Shown: positions 26,265 to 38,050 of the stretch, in pieces
How the letters are laid out: each line of letters begins with the position of its first letter
Numbering within the stretch: position 1 is the first letter of the stretch
Assembly: GCA_015698045.1 (NCBI GenBank)
Contig: BLAL01000019.1
Coordinates: forward strand, 560,501 to 624,500
Source: Rhizophagus clarus
Taxonomy: Eukaryota; Glomeromycota; Glomeromycetes; Glomerales; Glomeraceae
Length of the DNA: 64,000 bases
Reading direction: 5' to 3'
Position numbers and translations under genes: made by a program
Notes under the pieces: model-generated
Told to the model about the DNA's origin: nothing
The model's database searches: none
What the model saw: only the letters and a program-made list of their open reading frames with translations

Positions 26265-28833
26265 TTACCTAAAAGTGGTTTGTCCAGTTTTTAAGGCATA
26301 ATCCCAAAAATGATACCAAAGATGTTCTTGTGGTTCTTTTTTTAATAATTTTCTGAGCACATGTTTAAGTGGTTTATCTCCGTTCTCCGGAAAAGTTGGA
26401 TTTAAATAATATAGCACATATTTAAATAATAAATCGCCATTAAAGCCAGGAATTCCGAGTTTTTGAGCATAATAATCGGCTGATTTAGCACTAATTTTTA
26501 TTGGTTTCCAATAATCACTTCCCACACTCCAACTTCCACCTGTGGATACTTCTAACTCATATTTAAGAGCAAACACATGCCTAGTAGAACCTAGCACTTC
26601 TGAAAAACCAGGTGTCCTATAACCCTTCTTATAATTCACATAGTTATGAATTCCCTGAGGATGAAGATTTAATGGATCATAATATTCAAATCCAATATAT
26701 CTGAAATTAAATGCACAATTAATAGCTATTTAAATAAAAAACATAAAATCTTTCGGTAAATTTAAGAACTTACCTGCTATCAGTATAATCACTTTCACTC
26801 GTTTCATCATCATCTTTATACCTTAATATTAAATATAAGTAAATAAAAAAAAAAATATGAAAATATTTAATTTATAAAATTACCTCATATCATCCAATTT
26901 ATCACTAGGAAAAATTACTATAGATGCTGACAATTCAGCACATGGGTTGCATATCGTATTGTCACAATGAAATATAGTTGTAATAACAGCTGAGATTGAC
27001 ACTTCATTATTCTCTGGTGATTTGATCTTAATTCCGCGTCTTATAGAATCATTTTCCTCACCTAATTCCAGTGATGTGCATTTTATGCTTCCAATGAAAT
27101 AAAGTTCGATTGGAAGCTTCCAATCCAAATGAATTTATTAGGGAATTATGCTTCCAAGCCTTCCAAAAGTGCTTCCAAGAGTGTTTCCAATCTTCCAAGT
27201 GCACATCACTGCCTAATTCAATAATTACATCATCAAGAGATTTATCTATTTCAGTATAAGGACGAATTGTTTCAAAAATAGCGAGAGTTTCTGGATCGAT
27301 CAATTCGCGTTTCTTTTTTTGTTTTAAAGGATTTTTATTAATTATGTCATTTGCAATTGATACCAAATCTTTATCAATATCAAGATTTATAAGTTGAGGA
27401 TAATTATCAACTGCAAATTGACGAAACCAGCCTTTAGTTAATGTAGTACAGATTCTATTAAGTGCCAAATTATAAGAAGTTTCTTGATCTTTAGAAATCA
27501 TTGGAATAAGATATCTTTCAAGTGCAATAGCCATAGCTTCTTCTCTTACACAATTAAGTTTTGTTTGGTAGTCAATTTTTTCAAAAAGAGATTTTTCTAT
27601 CCAGGCTTTAGACTATATTTTAATTTAAATATTAATATATTAAATAAGAATAAACATAAAATCGATAGGAAAAAAAATATGTACATAGTTAATATTATAC
27701 CTTATCTTTCTTTAAACTTTCATAAATTGGACGATCACCATATTTAATAAGTTCATGTATATCATCATGAGGGATGTGTCTTTGTACAAAAAGATTATCA
27801 TTATAATCCAAGAATTCCTCATTAGTCATATTTAAGTTAATATGAGAACCTGGTATTCCTTGTATAATTTCAGTTTCCTTAATACGAGTTTTTAACATAA
27901 GTTCAATTTGTTCATCACGCTGTGGAGATTGAGTCTTTGAAATACTGTTATAACCTAAGAAAATCCTCAATAAATGTAAATCCGCAATATTCTTAGAAAA
28001 ATCAACTGGCCAATAAATATGAGAACTTTTTAAGGCCTCAAGAATTTTTAATGGAGCAACAATATATGGAAAATGTGGTAATAATGGAAGTAATTTTTTT
28101 TTCTTTAACATCACGACACAACTCTAAAATCATCAGTGCACTTGGCTTTGGTTGTGAATTATCAAAATTTTCAAATTCAATATCTTTATTATATACATCA
28201 TTTTTTGAATCATGATTCTTATCATCTTCTTCATTTAAATCATGAATGATATCCTCATTATCCCCATCACTTTCTTTTTCACTATCATCCTCATTATCCC
28301 CATCACTTTCTTTCTTTTTCACTATCATGCTTACTTAAAGATTTCAGTCTTCTATTTAATACTGATATCCAATCTTCAGTAATATTTTTCTTATTTTCAT
28401 TATATTCTGCGTGCAAATCATCAACATATACTTCATTACTTTACATATCTTTCTTTTTTTTCATTTTACACAGATCCACTTTGTCAGAAATGAGCTCAAT
28501 ATCAAAGATAATAGATTTTCTTCCATCTACATGTTGAGATTCAGCAATAATTTTTAACCCACCTTCGGGATAATAAACTAATTTTATTTCTTTAAAAATT
28601 GCATATTTATTAATACCATTAATAAATGAAATTGTTTGTAAGGGAGTTGCTATTAAATCCAAATCATTAGGTTCACGGAAGGAGGAAATATGCCATTTTG
28701 CAGCGCCAGAGCCGATAAGTACAGGATAATTTGTAAGAGAAGTATTATTGTCTTCATCATCCTTGGCAATATCTTTCAAAATAGATAATATTTGATTAGC
28801 TTCGGAAGAAAGAATAATAGGCTTGAAAATCAT
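26265..28833 (-). pseudogene. nucleotidyltransferase-like gene, copy B (degraded, MITE inside)
   Basis: The minus-strand partner of copy A has the same order of parts: LIGSGAAKWHISSFREPNDLDLIAT, an acidic DGDNEDDSEKESDGDNED linker with short tandem repeats, VAPLKILEALKSSHIYWP, RDEQIELMLKTRIKETEI, LNRICTTLTKGWFRQFAVDNYPQL, and a C-terminal DLLFKYVLYYLNP ending at 26265. The C-terminal exon has an extra segment (GSWSVGSDYWKPIKISAK) absent or eroded in A. The copy looks broken in about three or four places and is split by a 143-bp MITE at 27069-27211. Exon order and intron places agree with A, so the pair arose by an inverted duplication of an intron-bearing gene. Confidence 0.6.
27069..27211. 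mobile_element. 143-bp hAT-like MITE with perfect 8-bp TSD
   Basis: The ends are CAGTGATGTGCA and TGCACATCACTG, flanked by CCTAATTC at 27061-27068 and 27212-27219. The interior repeats CTTCCAA/TTGGAAG words in both orientations (subterminal repeats). Removing the element and one duplication leaves the local reading in the host gene continuous, so insertion was clean. The CAGTG end and 8-bp TSD fit hAT. Confidence 0.88.
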
Positions 28834-29158
28834 TTTTGGATGTTTGATTTTGAAAGTTTAAGATTCAGAATTTCAAATACTACAAATAGAAAAAAAAAAT
28901 CCCTTAATTATATGATCTATTTATATTTATCAAATTTACTAATAATTAATATTTTAAGTCATGATTATTTATTCATATAGATTTTGACTAATGTTAAGTA
29001 AAATTCTGTTGTTGATTAATTTGATGATTCATGATTACTTGAATATATTTAGAAAAAAAAATTATTCTAAAAAAAAAACATTACCGTCATCTGAGCTTAA
29101 TTAGGATGATCTGTTTGCTGATTAACTGGTGACTCTTAAATTATTTTTATAATTGAAC
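28834..29158. other. intergenic
   Basis: AT-rich 5' flank of copy B. Nothing recognised. Confidence 0.45.
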
Positions 29159-29300
29159 TAGGGCTCTTTAGTACAGTTAGTGAGCTTAGTTTAAATATAT
29201 TGACAGTTAAACAATTGTGTTATTTTTATTGTTAAACCTGGTCTGAGTCCTTGGCAAATTTTCATTGCTAAATTTTTATCATCACTTACAACATGTGTGG
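29159..29300. repeat. end of a TAGGGCTC-type repeat element
   Basis: It starts TAGGGCTCTTTAGTACAG and continues GTTAGTGAGCTTAGTTTAAAT and GGTCTGAGTCCTTGGCAAAT. The first ~120 bp is closely repeated at 59337-59455, and the CAGTTAGTGA-AATACTAAA part recurs inverted near 52445-52470 and 60136-60165. The far end of this copy was not found, so it is probably truncated or buried by later insertions. Confidence 0.6.
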
Positions 29301-29994
29301 CATGGTGGTAAACCTAAATAATATTATTGTCTAAATAAATGCTTAGCATGTAATACCTAAACAGATAAATCATGTTTACTTAGATCGATTATTTAAATGC
29401 TTTAAGATATGACTTTATATGTAAATATTTAATCCCTATTTATTTTTGATTAGTTTAGATTTCCATATATTATATATATGTATATTTTAATTTCACATTT
29501 GTGCTCCAAAAAATAACCAAATTAATCTAAAAAATTTTGAATTTATCTGTAAACATTTAAAGTGTAAAATATACAGTATGTAAAATTAATTTTATTAAAC
29601 ATTTAGTATTGTGTAAAAATAAACATGATTTTGTCAGACAATCTGTCTATATTATTTAACCACATATTTCACATATAATTTTTTTTACTTTGATCCAAAA
29701 AATAAACAATTAAATAATAAAATTTTCATTATCATTATCTCATTCCTCCATCTTCATCTAAGCTCTCCCATGACTCAAAAAGTCAGGAAGATGGAATTGT
29801 TAATCTTAAATGGTGAAGGTCCACTCAAACGTTGTCCACGTTTTTGCATGGTTGTCGTAAAGTAGGTGAATTGACACTCTGGCTAACTGAGTCGAGTATT
29901 AATATAAACTCAGAATCGACTCAAATGTCACGTGACTATAAGATCCTCAAATCAACCCGTGTTGACTCGACTTGAATTATAATTTAATAAAAGA
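29301..29994. other. repeat-derived AT-rich DNA
   Basis: No gene. Near 29870-29970 is a (G)ACTCGA-rich stretch (GAGTCGAGTATT, AATCGACTCAA, GACTCGACTTGAAT) that looks like the subterminal part of another TIR element. Confidence 0.4.
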
Positions 29995-30298
29995 CGTTTA
30001 GCAACGTTTATAATTTGTCAAAAAATGTTGCGAAATATTTTTTAACGTATAATTAATAAAGAAGTTTAACATATACAATTTAACAAAAAAAACGCTTCGT
30101 AGTGCTTTTTTGATAATTTGATAAAAAACGTTGCGAAAATGTTTTTTGATATGGGATTTAATAAAAAAAACATTGCACGTTTTTTAACAATGCGATAAAA
30201 AGCATAAACGTTGTGAAAACGGTTTTTTTTGATATTAAAAGACGTTGCGCATTTGTTGATATCAGATATATATAACTTAATTTCAAAAAACGTTTCGT
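29995..30298. repeat. CGTTTCGCAAC-type satellite, left part
   Basis: AAACGTTGCGAAA/TTTCGCAACG-type words, decayed. The array is interrupted by the element at 30299-32546 and resumes at 32547-32830. Confidence 0.6.
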
Positions 30299-32546
30299 TA
30301 GAGCTCCGAATCTGACCTGACTGGTTGACCCAAAATTTTCGGGTCGGGTCAGTGTTAATCAGGTACCTGATCCGACCCGTTGACCTGACAAAAAATGCTG
30401 AAAAAAAACGCTGAAACTATTAGTCCCGGCGTTTTTATATTTAAAGTTTGGCTAAATCAGTTTTTTATTACTAAAAACGATTAATAAAAACGATTAATAA
30501 TCTTTTTTTTTGTTATTAAAAACGATTAATAAATCATTTTTTTTTTTTGTTATTAAAAATGATTAATAAATCATTTTTTTTTTGTTATTAAAAACGATTA
30601 AGAAAATTGTTTCTTTTTTGTTATTAAAAACGATTAAGAAAATCCTTTTTTTTGTTATTAAAAATGATTAAGGAAATCGTTTTTTTCTTTTGTTATTAAC
30701 AACGATAAAGAAAATCATTTTTTTTTTATTATTAAAAACGATTGAGAAAATCGTTTTTTGTTTTGTTATTAAAAACGATTAAGAAAATTGTTTCTTTTTT
30801 GTTATTAAAAACGAATAATAAATCGTTTTTTTTGTTATTAAAAACAATTAAGAAAATCGTTTCTTTTTTGTTATTAAAAACGATTAAAAAAATCATTTTT
30901 ATCTTTTGTTATTAAAAACGATTAAGAAAATCGTTTTTTGTTTTGTTATTAAAAACGATTAAGAAAATCGTTTTTTGTTTTGTTATTAAAAATGATTAAG
31001 AAAATTGTTTCTTTTTTGTTATTAAAAACGAATAATAAATCGTTTATTTTTTGTTATTAAAAACGATTAAGAAAATCATTTCTTTTTTGTTATTAAAAAC
31101 GATTAAGAAAATCCTTTTTTTATTATTAAAAATGATAAAGAAAATCATTTTATTTTTATTATTAAAAACGATTAAGAAAATCATTTTTTGTTTTGTTATT
31201 AAAAACAATTAAGAAAATTGTTTCTTTTTTGTCATTAAAAACGAATAATAAATCATTTTTTTTTGTTATTAAAAACGATTAAGAAAATCGTTTCTTTTTT
31301 GTTATTAAAAACGATTAAGAAAATCCTTTTTTTATTATTAAAAACGATAAAGAAAATTGTTTTATTTTTGTTATTAAAAAATCGCTTTTTTTTGTTATTA
31401 AAAACGCTTAAAAAAATCATTTTTTTTTTGTTATTAAAAACGATTAAGAAAATCCTTTTTTCTTTTGTCATTAAAAACGATAAAGAAAATCATTTTTTTT
31501 TTATTATTAAAAATGATTAAGAAAATCGTTTTTTGTTTTGTTATTAAAAACGATTAAGAAAATTGTTTCTTTTTTGTTATTAAAAATAAAATAATAAATC
31601 GTTTTTTTTTTGTTATTAAAAATGATTAAGAAAATCGCTTTTTTTTTATTAAAACTATTATTAAATCGTTTTTTTCTTTTGTTATTAAAAACGATTAAGA
31701 AAATCATTTTTTTTTGTTATTAAAAACGATTAAGAAAATCATTTTTTTTTGTTATTAAAAACGATTAAGAAAATCATTTTTTTATTATTAAAAATGATAA
31801 AGAAAACTGTTTTATTTTTGTTATTAAAAAATCGCTTTTTTTTGTTATTAAAACTATTAATAAATCGTTTTTTTTTGTTATTAAAAACGATTAAGAAAAT
31901 CGTTTTTTTTTGTTATTAAAAACGATTAAGAAAATCATTTTTTTTTGTTATTAAAAATGATTAAAAAAATCATTTTTTTTTTTTTTGTTATTAAAAACAG
32001 TTATTAAAAACGATTAACAAATCGTTTTTTTCTTTTGTTATTAAAAACTGATAACGAGAATCGTTTTTTTTTTGTTATTAAAAAATCGCTTTTTTTGTTA
32101 TTAAAACTATTAATAACAGATAAATCGTTTTTTTCTTTTGTTATTAAAAACGATTAAGAAAATCATTTCTTTTTTTTATTAAAAGCGATTAAGAAAATCA
32201 TTTTTTTTTGTTATTAAAAACGATTAAGAAATCATTTCTTTTTGTTATTAAAAATGATTAACAAATCGTTTTTTCTTTTGTTATTAAAAACGATAAAGAT
32301 AATCGTTTTTTTTTTGCTGCTTTTTTTTGTTATTAAAACTATTAATAAATCGTTTTTTTCTTTTATTATTAAAAACGATTAAGAAAATCGTTTTTTTTTA
32401 TTATTTAAATTTTTTCATATATAAAATTGTTGAATTTTGACAATTTTTTTTGATATAAAACGGGTCATGAATTTGATGACCTGACTTGAATATCATGGGT
32501 CAGGTTAAGTCAATTACCCGACCCCATCCGCCCGTTCAGAACTCTA
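30299..32546. mobile_element. hAT-like element carrying an ACGATT hairpin satellite
   Basis: The ends are TAGAGCTCCGAATCTGAC and CGTTCAGAACTCTA (inverted match TAGAGYTCYGAA). The flanking 8-mers CGTTTCGT (30291-30298) and CATTTCGC (32547-32554) match at 6 of 8, consistent with an aged 8-bp duplication, though the host repeat itself is made of such words. Subterminal GGGTCAGG/CCTGACCC and GGGTCGGGTAATTGAC words occur at both ends. There is no gene; the interior is the satellite at 30470-32400. Confidence 0.65.
30470..32400. repeat. ~36-bp ACGATT...AATCGT hairpin satellite
   Basis: About 50 diverged units of the form GTTATTAAAAACGATTAAG then AAAATCGTTTTTTT. Each unit contains a short palindrome (ACGATT-AAGAA-AATCGT) set between T-runs. 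Long open frames of 12-residue repeats arise on both strands and are artefacts. Confidence 0.85.
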
Positions 32547-33868
32547 CATTTCGCAAGTTTTTTTTGATATTTTACTGATAAATGTTGCAAAAACGTTTTT
32601 TGATGTATATTTACCATGGATTTTTAAATGATCAACGTATTAAATTTTTTCTGTAATTAAAAAAAGTTTCACGACGTTTTAACATTGCGAAAACATTTTT
32701 GTAACTTTTTTTTTGATATTTTATTAAGAAACGCATTTTTTGATATATAATTAAATTAAAAAACGTTTTTTTGTGATAATTTAGTAAAAAGTATCATGAA
32801 ACGTTTGTACAATGTTTTTTTTTTATTAATCTAATCATTCGAAGTAACCCGAATACCTTCAGGCCAACAGGTAGGGTCAGATCAGAGCAGGTTACCGAAC
32901 TGAACTGACCCAAAAAAATTCTTCAGTTCGGATTGACAAGGTAACCCGAACCGGCCCAACCCATTCAGAGGATTAAATTTATTAAATGACAAAAAAAATG
33001 GTTTTCTCGTTTTTTATTATCACAAATCAATTCGGTAAAATCAGTTCAGAAAATCGTAAAATTGACATAGAAACTGCAGTGATGAATGTTTCAGTTCGAT
33101 CGTAAACTGGAACTGTTAAAACTGATCGGTAATTACTGAAACTCTAACTTACTCTAGTTCGTTTAGTAAAAAAGGTCAAAGCCTTTGTTTATCAACGTTT
33201 TTAATTCGTTTTGGCAAAAAAACCTATTAAAAAATGCTTATTTAGCATTTTTTGAAAGAAAGTTTATTTATTAACGTTTTTTAATTTGTATATTTGTATT
33301 AAACAAAACGTTAAAAAACATTTAGTTAATATTTTAACTCGTTTTAACTTTCACTTTTTAAAAAAAGTTAGAAAAACGTTAGTTGCCATTTTTTAATTCA
33401 TTTTAGTTACCATTTTCCAAATCGGTTTAAAGAAAAGTTTTTTTTAACTTCATTTTTTTAAAAAAAGAAACGTTTTTCAACTTTTTTTTTAAAAAAAAGG
33501 AAAAAAAAACGTAGTCAACGTTTTTTTTAACTCGTTCTTTAAAAAAATGTAGTTACCTTTTAACTCGTTTTTTAAAAAAAAGTAATTGACATTTTTTTAA
33601 CTTGTTCTTTAAAAAACGTAGTTAACATTTTTAACTCGTTATTACATTTTTTTTAACTTGTTTTAAAGAAAAAAAGTTAAGAAATCGTTCGGTTAACATT
33701 TTCTTAATTCGTCTTGATAATATAATAGTTAAATTAAATTTAATGTTTTTTAGGAACTGAACCAGATGTCCAGATAAAATTGAAGCAAATTTTTTTGGTC
33801 TGGTCCCATATTACTATTCAACCCAGACTAATCTAGTCTTTAAAAAAATGGGTTTAATCATTTCATTA
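32547..33868. repeat. nested TIR-element ends and satellites
   Basis: Contents in order are: the continuation of the CGTTTCGCAAC satellite to ~32830; a GGGTAACCCGAACC-rich element end near 32850-32975; an ACTGATCGGTAATTACTG end near 33000-33150 related to the element at 520-1335; and an AACTCGTTTTTTAAAAAACG-type satellite at about 33170-33720. No gene. Confidence 0.55.
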
Positions 33869-33894
33869 CACTGATCAAAATCGATGCTATCAGG

Positions 33895-34250
33895 TACATA
33901 TCGGGTACATATTGGCTACCCGATATGTACCCGATATGTGTGAAATATGTGTATGCTATTTAATAATACTACACATATCGGGTACCCGATATGTACCCGT
34001 CGGATGCAGAAAATCAGTGACATATAACGTACATATCGGGTACATTTCTCATACATATTGGGTAGTTAAATATCGGTTACATATCATAGATTTATTGGGT
34101 ACCCGATATATTTTAAAAAAATATCGGACAGATATTATACACTTATCGGATAGTGCTAATAAGTATCCTATATACACCCGATATGTATCCTATTTGTATT
34201 TGAAATATAAGCATAATTTCATAATTTTCACACATATCGGATAGCCGAAA
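33895..34250. repeat. left subterminal ATCGGGTACCCGATAT repeats
   Basis: More than ten direct and inverted copies of TATCGGGTA / TACCCGATA, some fused into the full palindrome GGGTACCC. In known CACTA elements such zones bind the element's own DNA-binding protein; here that role is inferred. Confidence 0.8.
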
Positions 34251-34499
34251 AGTATAGCATTTATGGGGCATTAATAGTAGTAGATTTATAATTTAAATAC
34301 AATTGTAATTTAAAAGTAATTTAATTCATTTAATTGTAATTACTGAAAGTTTTATTTATATTTTCAATCGATAATAAAAAAAATATTATACAAAAAATAT
34401 TATAAAAAAATTCACTACTCTTTACACAAATTTACAATTAATGTTCACTTGTTTGCTTGTTTTCATTTCATTATATCTATTTAATTTGAAAGAAAGTAA

Positions 34500-35373
34500 A
34501 ATGTTAGTAATAAAAGTGTTAGTATGAATATTAGTAGAAGTGTTAGCAAAAGAAAAGGAACGTTAATAAAAAAATTTTTACATTAGAAAGTGTTAGTATT
34601 AATGTTAGTATGAAAGTTAGTAGAAGTAGAAAAGGAACGTCAATAAAAAAAAATATAAAGTATAAGTATTAATGTTAGTGTTAATGTTAGTAGAAGTGTT
34701 AGTAAAAGTAAGAAATAAAAAATGTTTAACAGTAGAACATTGTTAGTAGGAACGTTAGTAGGAGGAAACACATTAGAAAAAAATATTAGTAAGAGTGTTA
34801 ACAGGATGGAAAAAGAAATTTCAACAAAAAATGTACCTTTGTATTTATTTTTTAGAAAAACCAATAAAGTAAAAAACTCGATAGTAGAACATTGTTTAGG
34901 ACGTTAGTGAGAAGAAATACATTGGAAAAATATATTAATAAGAGTGTTAAGAATAACATAATAATGGGAAAAGAAATTTCAACAAAAAATATACCTTTAT
35001 CTTTATTTTTAGACAAAAACAATAAAGTAAAAATTTGAGAGAGAGAGAAAAAAGTTTTGAAAAAAAAAAAACGATAAATAAATAATTAAATCATGATCGT
35101 GCAATCACATGATCAACAAAATTATCAATTTTTATTGGTTATTTGGGTAATATTATAAATAACATAATAATGGGAAAAGAAATTTCAACAAAAAATATAC
35201 CTTTATCTTTATTTTTTAGATAAAACAATAAAGTAAAAATTTGAGAGAGAGAGAAAAAGTTTTTGAAAAAAAAAAAAAAAAAAATACGATAAATAAATAA
35301 TTAAATCATGATCGTGCAATCACATGATCAACAAAATTATCAATTTTTATTGGTTATTTGGGTAATATTATAT
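34500..35373. repeat. GTTAGTA-rich repeats and a 206-bp tandem duplication
   Basis: 34500-34950 is built of AGTGTTAGTA-like words. 34955-35160 and 35161-35373 are two near-identical 206-bp copies, each with GAAATTTCAACAAAAAATATA, GAGAGAGAGA and CATGATCGTGCAATCACATG. Confidence 0.8.
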
Positions 35374-36192
35374 TCAGCCACATCAGCCACAAAATCGGTC
35401 ACCTATCGAATGCACAAGTCAATATTAGCGAAGAAGCATAAACTTGATTATTCACTATTCGTGCTCAACTTGAGTTGATAAAATTATTAAAAAATCACTG
35501 ATTTTATTAAATTTATCAGAATTTTTATACCTAATTAAAGATGATTAAATTAAGTTTTACTACCGATTTCATTATAACGTTACCAACTTTTTTGTTAATC
35601 TTGGATATTTTATTTTGAATTTAAATTGTTCGCTTTGAACTCGAGTTGAACTCGAGTTCAACTCGAGTTTAACTCGTTCGCTCAAGATCTTTGTGTAATG
35701 TATTGTAGATCCGTAATTGTTTTATTTGTAGTCTATAATTGGCAAAAGCTTATTATAAACCAAAATAAAAAACACTATTTATTTACGTATCTGTATTATT
35801 AGATTTTACCTTTTTTAGATTTGATATATAATTAAAAAGAAGACCTTTATCTTGATATTTTGGAATCACGATCATAACAATTGACTTCAGGTCGAGTTTA
35901 ACTTGTTCATTGTGATTGATTGTATTGTAGATCCGTATCTGTATTATAATTAATATAAAGAAGACAGATCATAACAATCATGACATATTTGAGAAATTAG
36001 AACAATTTACGTAAATGTTCTTGAAGGGTAATTAATATAATAATACAAGGTGATAAAAAATTGTTTTTAAAAAGAGGTTTCATCTTTTTTTTTTTTCTTA
36101 CAATAAATTTGTTGTCGTTATTTCTATTATATATTCTTTTTCTTAAAATTTGTTGCCGTTATTTTTTATTATTATATATTCTTTTTCTTAAA

Positions 36193-37966
36193 ATGCCTGC
36201 AAATTGGACTGATGCAATAACTGAATATTTAATAAGATATAGGAGGTAAAAAATTAAATGAAAACTAATAAATAACTTTGATCATATTCTAGTTTTTTTT
36301 TCTCTTACGTTTCCTGATCTAAAAATTAAATTAATAATGTAAAGGAGAAGGAACAACTACTACCATGACATACCCGGGAGGGACCGCTCCGAATTCTGGG
36401 AGAGCCTAGCTCGAAGAATTCAGAGACGGTTCTGCGTGAGGTTCACTGGCCAACAGGTAGAAAGAAAGTGGAGAAACTTGGTCAGGAATTTTAATGTTAG
36501 TAAAATAATAATAAATCATAAAAAAAAATAAAAAAAAATAAAAAATTAATAGTATTAACATTTTTAGAATTTCTGTGAATGGAGGAATGGTGCGCGAAAT
36601 GGAAGGTGGTCCCGGGAAGGAGAAAGATATTATAGGCAGTTCCGCACAAGGTTTTGGGACAGACCTGGTAATTATTAAGAATTTTTTTAAGTTATTTAAG
36701 TTCTAAATTTATATATATTTCTTAGGGAACCACCACAGTCGTAGGCGGCGTAGAAACACTGCGCATCGGCGGCCTCGGAATCCGTAAATTATATTTTTTT
36801 ATTTTTATTTTTTTTTTATTTTGTATTTTTATATTTTATTTTTATTTTTATTTTTTATTTATATTTTTATATTTTTATTATTTTTATTATTATTATTTTT
36901 TATTTTTTATTATCTTTTATTATTATTATTTTTTATTAAATATATATATATATTATATAGTCATCTAATTATTATTTTAATATTTTTACTATTTTATAAT
37001 TTGATTTAATATCGGCCTATATTCAACTGAAATTAAAAAATTCGACCTCAATTATAAGTAATTAAAGCTTATTATAATAAATTGCTTTTATTCAATAAAC
37101 ATTCATTTTTTTTTTTTTATTAAAGTATTAATTTAATAAACAATCTGTCGTCATATATTATATAATATATTGTAATGATGAAATGTCCCCAATAAATTTT
37201 TAAAAAAGGTACATTTAGGCGTGACAGATCTAATACCGCTGATTCTTCCAAAATGTTACTAAAATCTTTCCATAGATCAAATTGAGAGAACTAATCTATC
37301 AATTTACAATATAAAATCTTGAAATAATCTTTCACATTTTCAAAATACGTGATCAAACTCATTTTTGCTAAACTGCCGAAACCTTTTGGCATTTACATGC
37401 AATAGTTTCGGCATTTTAATTTAATTTGACGATCATTGATTATCATGATCAATCTATTTTTGCGGTTTTCTAAACCATAATTTTTTTTTTATTTTTTTTT
37501 TAGGTTGCTGGACTCCCGGACTTGGAATGTAAGTTGGAAGGGGTGGGGGGAATTTTTTTTTAATATTAAAGAAACGTTACTAACGTTTCTTTCTTTATTT
37601 TTTTTAGGTTGCCGGCCTTCTTGGACGAACCAGACTTGAGAATGTAAGTTAGAAAGGGCGGGGGATTTTTTTTTAATATTAAAGAAACATTACTAATGTT
37701 TCTTTCTTTATTTTTTTTAGGTTGCCGGCCTTCTTGGACGAACCAGACTTGAGAATGTAAGTTAGAAAGGGCGGGGGATTTTTTTTTAATATTAAAGAAA
37801 CGTTACTAATGTTTCTTTCTTTATTTTTTTTAGGTTGCCGGCCTTCTTGGACGAACCGGACTTGGGAATGTAAGTTGGAAAGGGTGGTGATTTTTTTTTA
37901 ATGTTAAAGAAACGTTACTAACATTTCTTTCTTTATTTTTTTCAGATTGCTGGACTTCGGACTTGA
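36193..37966 (+). CDS. Myb/SANT-like (MADF-type) protein of the CACTA-type element, nine predicted exons
   Basis: Predicted exons: 36193-36245, 36345-36495, 36568-36667, 36726-36783, 37504-37528, 37608-37643, 37721-37756, 37834-37869 and 37946-37966. All have GT/AG borders and phases that fit, giving ~171 aa. The N-terminal ~100 residues form a trihelix/SANT-like pattern with spaced tryptophans: MPANWTDAITEYLIRYR, EFWESLARRIQRRF, QQVERKWRNLVRNFN, EWRNGARNGRWSREGERYY and RTRFWDRPG. A very basic SRRRRNTAHRRPRN segment follows, then three copies of a 12-residue VAGLLGR(T)xLxN repeat, each from its own 36-nt phase-0 exon. The last exon ends IAGLRT-stop; skipping it would instead enter an exon at ~38040. 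GC content is higher than its surroundings. Likely role: binding the element's subterminal repeats, by analogy with TnpA of En/Spm. Confidence 0.65.
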
Positions 37967-38050
37967 AATGTAAGGAGAGAGGGAGGGATATTTTTTGAAT
38001 ATTAAAGAAACAGTTTAACGTTTCTTTTATTTATTTTAGGTTGCAGTTTC
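37504..38050 (+). repeat. tandem exon+intron satellite, ~113-bp unit
   Basis: Five to six head-to-tail units, each with an acceptor (TTTTTTAG or TTTTTCAG), a mini-exon, a donor (GTAAGT in most), a purine-rich stretch and AGAAACGTTACTAACGTTTC. Exons at 37608, 37721 and 37834 are exactly 113 bp apart, 36 nt long and in phase 0. Each complete intron is ~77 bp and carries TACTAAC about 25 nt before its acceptor. The first (25 nt) and last units are diverged. Confidence 0.8.

Noticed and set aside
30900-31707. Long open frames of 12-residue repeats (NNKKKTIFLIVF type)
   Set aside because: They occur on both strands of a satellite whose unit is near 36 bp, a multiple of three. The period, not selection, keeps them open.
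33912-34244. Open frame rich in RYVP and SGTRYVP words
   Set aside because: It is the translation of the CACTA-type subterminal GGGTACCCGATAT repeats.
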